From assembly GCA_035515475.1 (NCBI GenBank), contig DATJBF010000070.1, positions 1 through 64,000 of the forward strand: a DNA stretch of 64,000 nucleotides, in the 5' to 3' direction. The notes below the pieces were generated by a model, which was not told the DNA's origin, ran no database searches, and saw nothing but the letters and a program-made list of their open reading frames with translations. This stretch comes from DATJBF01 sp035515475 (GTDB lineage: Bacteria > Verrucomicrobiota > Verrucomicrobiia > Palsa-1439). A program made the translations under genes and the position numbers. Of the stretch, positions 8,818 to 17,549 are shown piece by piece. Every line of letters starts with the position of its first letter. Positions within the stretch are counted from its first letter, which is position 1.

Positions 8818-9006
8818 GTGCAGAGAAAGAACAGGCAGCCAGTGAAACTGTTAGGCAGAATAAGGACACGGTCGGGCGCATCGCTATTTGAGTGCGCCGT
8901 CATCCTGGTTTTGGTGAGCATTGTCGCCGTGCTGATTCTCCAAGGCATTGGGGGCAAGACGAACCACATGCTCGCGCCCGTCAACGACGGGTTTGGGCAG
9001 CAGTAG
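8818..9006 (+). CDS. Small Flp-pilin-like membrane protein
   Basis: Up to 62 residues (GTG start; a second GTG at 8842 would give 54). A basic N-terminus precedes 'GASLFECAVILVLVSIVAVLI', one hydrophobic helix with a Glu five positions after the Gly. This resembles the processing and assembly region of Flp-type pilins (Gly at the cleavage site, Glu+5). The tail 'GGKTNHMLAPVNDGF' also fits the family. No prepilin peptidase or tad genes lie in the window. It ends 8 nt from the convergent agmatine deiminase gene. Assignment rests on pattern only; it could be another single-pass peptide. Confidence 0.55.
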   Translation: MQRKNRQPVKLLGRIRTRSGASLFECAVILVLVSIVAVLILQGIGGKTNHMLAPVNDGFGQQ

Positions 9007-9014
9007 TTGGTGTC

Positions 9015-10052
9015 TCACCGCCGGGTGGCGGGCTGCTGTTGCGTGAGGCAGTGGAACGAGCCAAACCCCCAAATCAGGCTCGTACTATCCATCCCCACAA
9101 CTCGTCGGCCGCGGAAAAGTTCCTGGATAATCCGAATGGCGACCGCGTCGTTTTTCGGGTGACGGTACGTCGGCACCAAGACGACGCCGTTGGCGATGTA
9201 GAAGTTCGCGTAACTTGCCGGTAACCTCCGTCCCTGATATTCGACCAAGCCCGGCATCGGCAATTCCCTGATCCGCAAGAGCTGTCCATCTTGGTCACGC
9301 ATGGCGCGCAACCGTTTCAGGTTTTCCTGCAACGGCTGGAAATTGCTGTCCTGCGGATCGTCCTCAACGGCGGTGACGACCGTTGCAGGACCCACAAAGC
9401 GCGTGAGGTCGTCCACGTGTCCGTCGGTGTCGTCGCCGGCGATTCCCTGGCCGAGCCAGAGAACGTTCGTGACGCCGAGATAATCCGTCAGGTACTGTTC
9501 GAGTTGGCGTTGGTTCAGTCGTGGATTGCGGTTGGGGTTGAGCAGGCACGACTCGGTGGTGAGGAGTGTGCCTTCGCCGTTTACGTCGAGTGCCCCGCCT
9601 TCCATCACGATGCCCGGCTTGAACACCGGCAGCCCGAGTGATTCGGCAATACGTGCCGGCACCCGGTCGTCCTCGTCGTAGGGCGGGTACTTACCTCCCC
9701 AAGCGTTGTAGTCCCAGTCCACAACGGCCAGTTCGCGCTCCCGTTTCACGAAGGTCGGCCCGTGATCGCGGCACCATGGCTCGTAGGCGGGGATGCGATG
9801 GTAGAACACGTTGACGGCGTCGCCAATTGTTTTCCGGGCGATGGCTTCCACCTCCTCATTGCGGACGTTGATGTTGACCCGCTCGTGCGGCGCGAGCGTG
9901 CGCACCAACTCACCGAGCGTCGGCAACACCTCTTCGTAGCGATTGGGAAAACTGATCCCGTCGGGTCGCGGCCAACTCAGCCACGTCGCCGCATGCGGGT
10001 GCCACTCCGCGGGCATGCGATAGCCGAGTTCGCGTGGAGTTGGGCCGGACAT
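9015..10052 (-). CDS. aguA: Agmatine deiminase
   Basis: 345 residues, agmatine deiminase/PPAD family. It converts agmatine to N-carbamoylputrescine and ammonia. Visible hallmarks are 'MPAEWHPHAATWLSWP', 'EPWCRDHGPTF', 'WDYNAWGGKYPPYDEDD', the metal-free active-site stretch 'GDDTDGHVDDLTRF', and catalytic Cys335 in 'WGFGSFHCLTQQQP'. Its ATG (10052-10050) shares one base with the stop of the upstream amidase gene, so the two are translationally coupled and encode consecutive steps of putrescine synthesis. Confidence 0.96.
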   Translation of the reverse strand: MSGPTPRELGYRMPAEWHPHAATWLSWPRPDGISFPNRYEEVLPTLGELVRTLAPHERVNINVRNEEVEAIARKTIGDAVNVFYHRIPAYEPWCRDHGPTFVKRERELAVVDWDYNAWGGKYPPYDEDDRVPARIAESLGLPVFKPGIVMEGGALDVNGEGTLLTTESCLLNPNRNPRLNQRQLEQYLTDYLGVTNVLWLGQGIAGDDTDGHVDDLTRFVGPATVVTAVEDDPQDSNFQPLQENLKRLRAMRDQDGQLLRIRELPMPGLVEYQGRRLPASYANFYIANGVVLVPTYRHPKNDAVAIRIIQELFRGRRVVGMDSTSLIWGFGSFHCLTQQQPATRR

Positions 10053-10927
10053 CAGTCGAGAAACCGTTCCGTGATCGGGGCGTAGGCGTCGATGCGGCGG
10101 TCGCGCAGGAACGGCCAGTGTTGGCGCGTTTCCTCAACCAGGCGGAGGTCGCATTGGCCGACGACCACTTCCTCTGCGTCGTGGCTGGCGCGCGCGATGA
10201 TCTCGCCGAACGGACCGCAGAGGAACGAGCCGCCCCAAAACTCAACGGTTCCCTCGCGTCCGACCCGATTGGACACGGCCACGAACACGCCGTTGGCGAT
10301 GGCATGCGCGCGCTGGATCGTGACCCAGGCGTCGAACTGTTTCTGTCCGAGGGCTTTCTTCTCGCCGGCGTGCCAGCCGATCGCCGTGGGATAGACGAGG
10401 ATTTGGGCGCCTTTGAGCGCGGTGAGCCGGGCGGCCTCGGGGTACCACTGGTCCCAACAAATGAGCGCGCCGATTCGGGCGTGCTTGGTGGTGAACGCTT
10501 GGAAACCCAGGTCGCCGGGCGTGAAGTAGAATTTCTCGTAGTACAGGGGATCGTCGGGGATATGCATCTTGCGATACCGCCCGAGGAGCTTCCCGTTCGC
10601 GTCGATCACGACGGCGGTGTTGTGATAGACGCCGGCCGAGCGTTTCTCAAAGATCGAGCCGATGACGGTGACGCGGTGACGGCGGGCGGTGTTCATGAGT
10701 GCCGCCGTGGTTGGACCGGGGATCGGCTCCGCCAGCGCGAACTGTCGGTGGTCCTCCGACTGGCAGAAATACAGCGACCGGAACAACTCGGGCAAACAGA
10801 CAACGTGCGCGCCGCGTTCGGCGGCGCGGGCGACGAGCGCCAATCCCTTCTTCAGGTTTTCCGATGGTTGCGGCGTGCAGCGCATCTGCACGAGGCCAAC
10901 GGTGATGGTGGGACGCGTCGTCGCCAT
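10052..10927 (-). CDS. aguB: N-carbamoylputrescine amidase
   Basis: 291 residues, nitrilase superfamily. It hydrolyses N-carbamoylputrescine to putrescine, CO2 and ammonia. The Glu-Lys-Cys triad is visible as Glu47 ('CLPELFRS'), Lys120 ('RYRKMHIPDDP') and Cys157 ('LICWDQWYPEAAR'). The 'YYEKFYFTPGD' and 'AIGWHAGEKK' segments are typical of the plant and bacterial AguB group. The ATG at 10927 gives the standard N-terminus 'ITVGLVQMRC'; a longer reading to 11512 runs antisense through the decarboxylase and is rejected. It is divergent from the arginine decarboxylase gene. Confidence 0.95.
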   Translation of the reverse strand: MATTRPTITVGLVQMRCTPQPSENLKKGLALVARAAERGAHVVCLPELFRSLYFCQSEDHRQFALAEPIPGPTTAALMNTARRHRVTVIGSIFEKRSAGVYHNTAVVIDANGKLLGRYRKMHIPDDPLYYEKFYFTPGDLGFQAFTTKHARIGALICWDQWYPEAARLTALKGAQILVYPTAIGWHAGEKKALGQKQFDAWVTIQRAHAIANGVFVAVSNRVGREGTVEFWGGSFLCGPFGEIIARASHDAEEVVVGQCDLRLVEETRQHWPFLRDRRIDAYAPITERFLD

Positions 10928-10953
10928 GGAAAAAATCCGGCGGAACCATGATG

Positions 10954-10979
10954 AATTTCTTGCATTGCTGCAAGAAATT
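10954..10979. promoter_or_regulatory. Perfect inverted repeat in the divergent polyamine control region
   Basis: Two 11-bp arms, AATTTCTTGCA and TGCAAGAAATT, are perfectly complementary around the loop TTGC. The element sits in the 87-bp gap between aguB (minus) and the arginine decarboxylase gene (plus). It could be an operator for a dimeric regulator of both directions, or an RNA hairpin in the decarboxylase leader, where it is followed by TTGTTTTTG. The repeat is seen directly; the role is inferred. Confidence 0.6.
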
Positions 10980-11014
10980 TGTTTTTGTTCGGCAGGGACG
11001 GCGAGAGCCAGCAC

Positions 11015-11563
11015 ATGCATTTTGTTCCATCGAAGATTTTTCTGACCAAGGGTGTCGGGACGCACAAGCACGAACTGCGCAGTTTCGAGTTGGCGCTGCG
11101 CGACGCGGGGATTGAAAAGTGCAACTTGGTGACCGTATCGAGCATTCTGCCGCCGCGGTGCAAGATCATTTCCCGGAAGCAGGGTGAGCAGCTGCTGCAG
11201 CCCGGGCAGATCACGTTCGCGGTCATCGCCCGCATCGCAACCAACGAACCGCACCGTTTGATCGCGGCGTCGATCGGCGTGGCCCAGCCCGCGGAAGAAG
11301 ACGCGTATGGGTACCTGAGTGAATTGCACGCCTACGGCATGAACGACACCGCGGCCGGCAATTTTTCCGAGGACATGGCGGCGGCGATGCTGGCAACGAC
11401 GCTGGGGGTGGATTTCAACGAGGACGCCAGTTGGGATGAGAAGGAGCAGGTATTCCGCATGAGCAGCAAGATCGTGCGCACCAGCAATTGCACGCAGACC
11501 GCCGTCGGCCACCCGCAGGGGTTGTACACGACGGTGCTCACGGCGGCGATTTGTCTGTTCTGA
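11015..11563 (+). CDS. pdaD: Pyruvoyl-dependent arginine decarboxylase
   Basis: 182 residues. Decarboxylates arginine to agmatine using a pyruvoyl group formed by self-cleavage of the chain. The cleavage site is visible as Ser42-Ser43 in 'LVTVSSILPPRC', matching the family motif; Ser43 would become the pyruvoyl residue. Other family features are 'FLTKGVGTHKHELRSFELAL', 'EPHRLIAASIGVA' and 'TAVGHPQGLYTTVLTAAI'. The ATG at 11015 is 12 codons inside a longer frame and gives the usual N-terminus. It diverges from aguB-aguA; together the three enzymes convert arginine to putrescine. Confidence 0.95.
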   Translation: MHFVPSKIFLTKGVGTHKHELRSFELALRDAGIEKCNLVTVSSILPPRCKIISRKQGEQLLQPGQITFAVIARIATNEPHRLIAASIGVAQPAEEDAYGYLSELHAYGMNDTAAGNFSEDMAAAMLATTLGVDFNEDASWDEKEQVFRMSSKIVRTSNCTQTAVGHPQGLYTTVLTAAICLF

Positions 11564-11579
11564 TCCGGCCGGCGACAGG

Positions 11580-11610
11580 TTGCCTTTCCCTCAGAAGGCA
11601 TTATTATAAC
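11580..11610 (+). promoter_or_regulatory. Promoter-like element directly before the nuclease-family gene
   Basis: TTGCCT at 11580-11585 and an A/T-rich TTATTATAAC at 11601-11610. The TATTAT reading gives a 16-nt spacer and the TATAAC reading 19 nt. The hexamer ends only 4-7 nt before the GTG start, implying a leaderless or nearly leaderless mRNA. Confidence 0.45.
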
Positions 11611-11614
11611 AACC

Positions 11615-12097
11615 GTGAAGAACGACGTGGTAGAGGTGCAAGTGAGGGGCGTGCTGCCGACGACGAACGGTTGCGCGGTGTTCGTCGGCAACGACGAGAA
11701 GACGTTTGTCATCTATGTGGACCACAGCGTCGGGGCTGCCATCACGATGTTTCTGCGCAACACGCCCAAGGAGCGACCGCTCACGCACGACCTGATCGGC
11801 CATATTTTCACGGGACTGGGCGTGAAGGTGGAGCGCATCGTGATCAACGACCTCAAGAACAGCACGTACTACGCGCGGCTCGTGCTGCGTTCCGAAAACG
11901 AACTCGGCAAGAAGATACTCGAGATCGACTCGCGCCCCAGCGATTGTATTGCCCTGGCCGTGCAGCAAAAGAGTCCCATCTATGTCGCCACGAAAGTGTT
12001 TCATGCGGTCGACGACATGTCGGAGGTCCTCAAGCGCATGAAACAAGAGGGCGGCGACGAGTTCACCGGTCAGGAAGACGAAGGGCCGACCGAATAA
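11615..12097 (+). CDS. Bifunctional nuclease family protein (DUF151)
   Basis: 160 residues. The family includes proteins with DNase/RNase activity and is widespread in bacteria. Conserved stretches include 'VFVGNDEKTFVIYVDHSVGAAI', 'RPLTHDLIGHIFTGLGVKVERIVINDLKNSTYYARL' and 'EIDSRPSDCIALAVQQKSPIYVATKV'. The C-terminal 25 residues are acidic. The GTG start has no ribosome-binding site but a promoter-like box just before it. It is convergent with the glycosyltransferase array, 10 nt away. Its cellular role cannot be read from context. Confidence 0.88.
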   Translation: MKNDVVEVQVRGVLPTTNGCAVFVGNDEKTFVIYVDHSVGAAITMFLRNTPKERPLTHDLIGHIFTGLGVKVERIVINDLKNSTYYARLVLRSENELGKKILEIDSRPSDCIALAVQQKSPIYVATKVFHAVDDMSEVLKRMKQEGGDEFTGQEDEGPTE

Positions 12098-12107
12098 GCG
12101 TGACGGT

Positions 12108-13880
12108 TTACGGCGGTTCTTGCCACCACGGTCGCTCGACCTGGTAAACGTAGATTGAATACCCGATGACCACCACGGGCGTTGTGTCCGACAGGGGTTT
12201 GTAGAAGTCGCGCCAGCGTTCAGTAAAATAGACCCCGCGCAGGTTGGTGGCGCTGACGGCCACCAGTCCGGGCAACTCCGGCGGGGCCACGAATTTCTCG
12301 TCAAAAAAGGGCGCGCCGGGCAGGTGAGTGCAGTGAATCTTGTAGTACGCGGGATCGGCAGTCCCAAAGTAACTCAGGTTGATGTGCTGCACGTGGTTCT
12401 CGTCCATCCAACCTTTCAAGCCTTTCAGGTCCTGGCCCCAGTCGAGGCTGGAATCGACGAGATACTTGTATCCGTTGCGCGGGCCGCCGACGAACCGGTT
12501 GAAGAAGGCGAGGTAGTGTGGGGCGACCGATGCCAGTTCCCCAACGGCCAGAAGGCACAAGGCTCCCAACAACCCCTGGAGTGGACGTCGTTTCGTATAC
12601 CAGAGCTTGGCCACAGCTTTCCCCGCCAGGAGTAACACGAATGGATAAATCGGCAGAATGTGACGCAGGCCGATGTTCAATTTGGCGGCCATCGCCGGCC
12701 CGAGGAATCCTGCAATCGACAGCAAAGCGTAGAGGTCGTCGCGAAAAAAACCGCCGCGCCGCTCGGCGCACAGGAACAGGCCCCCGAGGAAGAGCACGAT
12801 GACCGACACCGGCGTTTTGATCAAAAAGGCCAGTGGAAAGAAATACCACCAACCCTGGACGCTGTATTGCCCCGCAAGAAATCCGCCACGGACTTGTGCC
12901 TTGGCCTGGGTGACGAAGAAACCCTGGAGATACGCGTTGGGCAACAAACGATGGTCGTCCGCCCAGCCCACGACGCGGGCGATCCCGGGCACACGGTCCT
13001 GCATGGACGGGTCGGCGGGGAAATCCATTTTCCACGTGTTCGACGCCGACGGCAGGAAGCGGAAGCCATAACTTGCCCAGATGGCGAGCCACGCCGTAAG
13101 GCTGAGCGCGACGAAGATTGCCAGTCCCGCCAACGTCTTCCGCCCCATGCCGGCCAGTTCACCGCTGTGGCCGAAGCTCCCGCGCCATGGGGTTCGCTGG
13201 CAGACGCGCGCAACGAGCAACAGCAGCACCACAGGACCGAGAAGAATTGCCGTGAATTTGCTGATCTGCGCCAGCGTGAAGAACCCGATCAGGCCGCAAA
13301 GATTGGCGGGGGTCAACTTCCGTGCGGTCCTCCAAAGAAAGTAGATCGTTCCAAATGCGAAACAGGTCACCCCGAAATCGGTTGTCACGAGGCTCGAATT
13401 GGCGAGAATGTTTGGTTCCATCGTGTACAGAGCCAACACGATCAGCGCCGGCGCAAACCCGAGGAACTCTCGCGTCCAGCAGAACAGCAGGATGCCCAGC
13501 AACACGCCCAGCAGCACGATCATGAACCGGGCGGGGTAGAGGAGTCGGTCGGCATCGTTCATGACGTACAGGAAACCATGGCAAAACTCGAACTGCACGG
13601 TGCCAATCCAGGCCAACGGGTCGACTTTGTCGATCACGCGGACTTCCATCTTGATGTCGTGCCTCGCCAGCAGTGGCAACGCCGCCCACATGCGTAGAAA
13701 CGGCGGATGTTCCGGATCGGTTCGGTAGTCGTGGAATTTCAGCGCGGTATAGCCCGCGATCAGATGTTGCGGCTCATCCCAGGTCGCCGACTCCTGGCGG
13801 TAGCTGGTCACGGTCAGGGTAATGAACACGGCAGCGAAGACGGACAGCGCAAGTGCCGTCCGCACCCAGGGCTGATTCAT
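12108..13880 (-). CDS. GT-C membrane glycosyltransferase, tandem copy 1
   Basis: 590 residues; last (promoter-distal) of five tandem paralogues. Multispanning protein of the PMT/ArnT-like GT-C superfamily, which transfers sugars from polyprenyl-phosphate donors on the periplasmic face. The first helix is followed by 'ESATWDEPQHL' with the acidic pair Asp35-Glu36 expected at the active site, then 'DPEHPPFLRMWAALPLL'. The C-terminal soluble part has 'YLVDSSLDWGQDLKGLKGW', 'HINLSYFGTADPAYY' and 'LPGLVAVSATNLRGVYF'. Unlike its four relatives, which stop after 'PWW', it reads on for four residues (QEPP). The ATG at 13880 matches the starts of all copies. Acceptor and sugar are unknown. Confidence 0.85.
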   Translation of the reverse strand: MNQPWVRTALALSVFAAVFITLTVTSYRQESATWDEPQHLIAGYTALKFHDYRTDPEHPPFLRMWAALPLLARHDIKMEVRVIDKVDPLAWIGTVQFEFCHGFLYVMNDADRLLYPARFMIVLLGVLLGILLFCWTREFLGFAPALIVLALYTMEPNILANSSLVTTDFGVTCFAFGTIYFLWRTARKLTPANLCGLIGFFTLAQISKFTAILLGPVVLLLLVARVCQRTPWRGSFGHSGELAGMGRKTLAGLAIFVALSLTAWLAIWASYGFRFLPSASNTWKMDFPADPSMQDRVPGIARVVGWADDHRLLPNAYLQGFFVTQAKAQVRGGFLAGQYSVQGWWYFFPLAFLIKTPVSVIVLFLGGLFLCAERRGGFFRDDLYALLSIAGFLGPAMAAKLNIGLRHILPIYPFVLLLAGKAVAKLWYTKRRPLQGLLGALCLLAVGELASVAPHYLAFFNRFVGGPRNGYKYLVDSSLDWGQDLKGLKGWMDENHVQHINLSYFGTADPAYYKIHCTHLPGAPFFDEKFVAPPELPGLVAVSATNLRGVYFTERWRDFYKPLSDTTPVVVIGYSIYVYQVERPWWQEPP

Positions 13881-13932
13881 AGGCGCGGATTGTAGCCGCT
13901 GGGCGCGGGAGCGACTAGAAAAACCTCGCGGG
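13881..13932 (-). repeat. 52-nt spacer of the glycosyltransferase array, unit 1/2
   Basis: One of four intergenic spacers all exactly 52 nt long and similar in sequence. On the minus strand it has a GGTTTTT tract, a CGCTCCCGCGCCCAGC stretch and TACAAT 8 nt before the ATG. Confidence 0.7.
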
Positions 13933-15687
13933 CTACCACCACGGCTGCTCGACCCAATAAACATAGATGCAGTAGCCGAGGACGGCTACGGGTGTTTGGT
14001 CCCGCAACGGGGCGTACAGACTCCGTTCGACGTCGTTCAGGTACGCCCCGCGGAGATAAGTGGCGCTGATGGCGACGTAGCCGGGCAGCTGTGGCGGGGT
14101 GATTCGGCTGCGGTCGAAGAACGGCGCGCCCGGTAGCGGGGTATAATCGATCCCGTAGTACGTCGGGTCGGCTATCCCGAAGTAACTCAGGTTGATGCGG
14201 CGGACGTGGTGCTCCGTCATCCATCGTTTCAAGAGTTTCAGTCCCTGGCCCCAATCCAGGTTTGAGTCCACGAGGTATTCGGCGCCGTGGCGCGGGCCGC
14301 CGATGCTCACGTTGAAGAACGCGAGGCAGTACGGGTAGACCGTGGCGAATTCGGCCAATTGGCCCACGCACAAGACAGTCAGGATAAGGCGTCGCCAGCG
14401 GCGGCGCGAACCTGTTGCCAGCGGCGCGAGCAGCGCGGCAATTGTCCAACCCGCCAGCAGGAGCATGAACGGATAGATCATCAGAACGTGACGGAGCCCG
14501 ATATTCAGATGGCCCGCCAGCGCGGTGGCCAGATAGACGCCGGGCGGCGCCAGAACGAACAGCGCATCGTGCCCCCGCGCCTTCCACTGAGCCACGCACA
14601 GCAAAAAACCGACGACAGCTGTCAACAACAGGGACAGGGGCGTCTTGATCAGAATCGCGAGCGGAAAATAATACCACCAGCCGTCGTTGCTGAATTTGCC
14701 CATGAGGTATCCGGTCCGCCCCTGGGTTGTCGTGGCCATGGAAGCGAATCCCTGCGCGCAGGCGTTGGGCAGCAGGTGATGATCGTCAATCCATTGCATG
14801 ACTCGCATCAGTTGTGGAAGATGGTTTTGCGCTTGAACGGTCATCACAAACCGTTCGGGCGTGCTTCCCGGAGTGGGCGCGTAACGGAACGCATAAACGC
14901 CCCAGAGTGCCGCGTATGACGTAAGCAGCAAGGCGCCCATGACCAGCACGGTCAACAAGCCCTTCGACGCCCGGGTGGTAAGGAGCTTCGGATGACCGAG
15001 CCGCAGTTGCCAGGGCGTGGCCTGGAGTGCCCGGATTAAGAGCAAGGCGAATAGGACAAGTCCGGTAAGTACGGCTGAGTATTTGCTGATTTGTGCCAGC
15101 ACGAAGAACACGGCGAAGCCGGTCAGGTTGCCCGGGCTGAATTGACCGGCGAGTCGCCACGCGAAATAGGTGGCGCCGAACACGAGGCAGGTCGAGCCCA
15201 AATCCGTCGTGACCAGTCCCGAATGCGCCAGCAGATTCGGCTCGATGCAGTAGAATCCGAGAACGATTACGGCCGGCCAAAACCCGAACAACTCCCGGGC
15301 CCAGCAAAAGACCAAGATGCCGAGCAGCACCCCGAGGAGGGCGATCATGAAGCGAGCGCGAGACAGCAACAAATCCGCATCGTTGTCCTGAAACAGGAAC
15401 TGATGGCAAAAGAGATACGGCTCGCCGTTCAGCCAGTACTGGCTGTTGGTTGCCACCTTGACGTTGGGGAGCGCCAGGAGTGGGAGCGCGGCCCACAGGC
15501 GAAGCAGCGGCGGATGTTCCGGGTCCAGCCGGTAGTCGTGCAGCTTGAGTGCGGTATAACCGGGCACGAGATGTTGGGGTTCGTCATAAGTCGCCGACTC
15601 CAGCCGGTAACATCCGATGGTCAGGGTCAGGTAGACCACGGCAAAGACGGCCAGCACGAGGGCAGTGCGAATCCAAGGTCGACTCAT
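13933..15687 (-). CDS. GT-C membrane glycosyltransferase, tandem copy 2
   Basis: 584 residues, paralogue of the neighbouring copies. It starts 'MSRPWIRTALVLAVFAVVYLTL' and carries Asp35-Glu36 in 'ESATYDEPQHL', 'DPEHPPLLRLWAALPLL', many hydrophobic helices, and the C-terminal 'YLVDSNLDWGQGLKLLKRW' and 'LPGYVAISATYLRGAYL' blocks, ending in 'PWW'. It differs from the others mainly in the loops after helix 1 (about 70-100) and around 330-380, where acceptor or donor contacts might lie. The true start is 15687; the longer reading to 15924 runs into copy 3. Separated by 52 nt from both neighbours. Confidence 0.85.
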   Translation of the reverse strand: MSRPWIRTALVLAVFAVVYLTLTIGCYRLESATYDEPQHLVPGYTALKLHDYRLDPEHPPLLRLWAALPLLALPNVKVATNSQYWLNGEPYLFCHQFLFQDNDADLLLSRARFMIALLGVLLGILVFCWARELFGFWPAVIVLGFYCIEPNLLAHSGLVTTDLGSTCLVFGATYFAWRLAGQFSPGNLTGFAVFFVLAQISKYSAVLTGLVLFALLLIRALQATPWQLRLGHPKLLTTRASKGLLTVLVMGALLLTSYAALWGVYAFRYAPTPGSTPERFVMTVQAQNHLPQLMRVMQWIDDHHLLPNACAQGFASMATTTQGRTGYLMGKFSNDGWWYYFPLAILIKTPLSLLLTAVVGFLLCVAQWKARGHDALFVLAPPGVYLATALAGHLNIGLRHVLMIYPFMLLLAGWTIAALLAPLATGSRRRWRRLILTVLCVGQLAEFATVYPYCLAFFNVSIGGPRHGAEYLVDSNLDWGQGLKLLKRWMTEHHVRRINLSYFGIADPTYYGIDYTPLPGAPFFDRSRITPPQLPGYVAISATYLRGAYLNDVERSLYAPLRDQTPVAVLGYCIYVYWVEQPWW

Positions 15688-15739
15688 CGCCGTGGATTGT
15701 AGCGGCTGGGCACGGAAGCGACGAGAGAAACGTTGCGAG
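15688..15739 (-). repeat. 52-nt spacer of the glycosyltransferase array, unit 2/3
   Basis: Same length and layout as the other array spacers; TACAAT lies 8 nt before the copy 2 ATG on the minus strand. Confidence 0.7.
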
Positions 15740-17497
15740 CTACCACCACGGCCGCTCGACCCGGTAGATGTAGAGACAATAGCCGAGCACGGCGACGGGT
15801 TGACGTTGCCGCAACGGAGCGTACACATCCTTGCCGAAGTCGCTGATGTACAGGCCGCGGAGATTGGTGGCGCTGACGGCGACGTAGCCGGGGAGTTCGG
15901 GCCAGGAGACCCGGGGGCGATCAAAGAATGGGGCGCCGGGCAGCGGGGTATCGTCGATGCCGTAATACGCCGGGTCAGCCGTACCGAAGTAACTCAAGTT
16001 GATGTGACGGACGTGATTTTCCGTCATCCACCCCTTGAGCAACTTCAGACCCTGGCCCCAATCCAGATTTGAATCGACGAGGTATTCCGCGCCGTATCGT
16101 GGACCGCCCACGCTCAGGTTAAAAAATGCGAGGCAATACGGATAGATCGCGACGAATTCCGCCAACTGGGCAAGACACAAAATTGCCAGGACAACGCTTC
16201 GCCAACGTCTCCGCGTGTCGGACGCAGGCGGCGGCAGGAGGGCGCTGATGGTCCACCCAGCCACGAGAAGGACAAATGGATAGACCGTCAGGATGTGACG
16301 CAGTCCGATGTTCAAATGACCCTCGATGGCCGCGCCGAGGTAAACGACGGGTGGCCCCGAGACGAAGAACGCATCGCATCCGCTCGTCTGCTGTCGCGCG
16401 ACACACAGAATCAAGCCGATGGCGGCCATCGCCAGCAACGCGACCGGAGTCTTGATCAGGAACGCCAGCGGAAAGTAATACCACCAACCTCGGCTGCTGA
16501 GTTCGCCCAGGAGATACGCCAGCCGCCGTTGCGCCGTCACCGCCATGGAGGCGAATCCTTGGGCACACGCGTTGGGCAAAAGATGGTGTTCGTCAATCCA
16601 TTGCATGAAATGAACGAATTGCGGCATCCGGCGCTGGGCTACGTCGGTCATCGCAAACCGAGCTTGCTCGATTCCCGCCGTCGTCGGCGCGTAGCGAAAG
16701 GCGTAAACGCCCCACAACGCTGCGTACGAAACGGTCAGCAACCCGCCGATGGTGACCGCCGCCAGCAGCGCCTTCGACACGCGCCCCGTGATCACTTTCG
16801 GATGACCGAGATTGCAGAGCCACGGCACGGAATTCAGCGCCCGGAACAACAGGAGTGCGAACAAGACGGGGTACAGCAGCACCGCCGAGTACTTGCTGAT
16901 TTGCGCCAGCACAAAGAACACGACCAGCCCAGCCAAGTTCCCGATGGTGATGCGGCGGGCGCTGCGCCAGGCGAAGTAGACCGCGCCGAACATGAAGCAG
17001 GTCGCACCCAGATCGGTCGTCACCAAGCCGGAATGGGCCACCAGATTCGGTTCCGTGCAGTACAGTCCCAGGACGATCGTGGCCGGCCAAAATCCGAACA
17101 ACTCTCGCGCCCAACTGAAGAGCAGAACGCCGAGGAGCACGCCCAACAACGCGATCATGAATCGGGCGCGGAAGAGCAAACGATCCGCGTCGTTGTCCTG
17201 GTAAAGGAATTGATGACAGAAACTGTGCTGATCGCCGGACCACCAGTACGGGCTGTCGGTCGCCAGCTTGATGTCGCGGGTTGCCAGCAGCGGCAGAGCC
17301 GCCCACATGCGGACTAGGGGTGGATGTTCGGGGCCGAAACGGTAGTCGTGCAGTTTCCACGCGATGTAGCCTTCCGTGAGATGCTGCGGCTCATCATAAG
17401 TCGCGGACTCCAGGCGGTAACAGCCGACGACCAACGCAAGGAAGACCGCGGCAAAAACGGTCAGCACGAGTGCCGTCCGGATCCAGGGCCGATTCAT
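15740..17497 (-). CDS. GT-C membrane glycosyltransferase, tandem copy 3
   Basis: 585 residues. Same architecture: 'MNRPWIRTALVLTVFAAVFLAL', Asp35-Glu36 in 'ESATYDEPQHL', 'GPEHPPLVRMWAALPLL', multispanning core, C-terminal 'YLVDSNLDWGQGLKLLKGW', 'HINLSYFGTADPAYYGI' and 'LPGYVAVSATNLRGLYI', ending 'PWW'. The region encoding the first third is almost identical to copy 4 at the DNA level (for example 39 of 39 bases at 17057-17095 against 18840-18878), while other parts differ more, which suggests recent duplication or gene conversion. Substrate unknown. Confidence 0.85.
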   Translation of the reverse strand: MNRPWIRTALVLTVFAAVFLALVVGCYRLESATYDEPQHLTEGYIAWKLHDYRFGPEHPPLVRMWAALPLLATRDIKLATDSPYWWSGDQHSFCHQFLYQDNDADRLLFRARFMIALLGVLLGVLLFSWARELFGFWPATIVLGLYCTEPNLVAHSGLVTTDLGATCFMFGAVYFAWRSARRITIGNLAGLVVFFVLAQISKYSAVLLYPVLFALLLFRALNSVPWLCNLGHPKVITGRVSKALLAAVTIGGLLTVSYAALWGVYAFRYAPTTAGIEQARFAMTDVAQRRMPQFVHFMQWIDEHHLLPNACAQGFASMAVTAQRRLAYLLGELSSRGWWYYFPLAFLIKTPVALLAMAAIGLILCVARQQTSGCDAFFVSGPPVVYLGAAIEGHLNIGLRHILTVYPFVLLVAGWTISALLPPPASDTRRRWRSVVLAILCLAQLAEFVAIYPYCLAFFNLSVGGPRYGAEYLVDSNLDWGQGLKLLKGWMTENHVRHINLSYFGTADPAYYGIDDTPLPGAPFFDRPRVSWPELPGYVAVSATNLRGLYISDFGKDVYAPLRQRQPVAVLGYCLYIYRVERPWW

Positions 17498-17549
17498 CGC
17501 GGCGGATTGTAACGGCTGGGCGCAGGAGCGACCACAAAAACCTCGTCGG
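17498..17549 (-). repeat. 52-nt spacer of the glycosyltransferase array, unit 3/4
   Basis: Same length and layout as the other array spacers; TACAAT lies 8 nt before the copy 3 ATG. It is very close to the unit 4/5 spacer (shared GTTTTTGTGGTCGC on the minus strand). Confidence 0.7.

Noticed and set aside
10928..11512. Long N-terminal extension of the amidase frame
   Set aside because: It runs antisense through the arginine decarboxylase gene and crosses the divergent control region; the nitrilase domain begins at 10927.
16295..17317. Plus-strand frame of 340 codons opposite array copy 3
   Set aside because: Mirrors similar frames opposite the other copies because the paralogues share codon usage; it is not independent evidence of coding.
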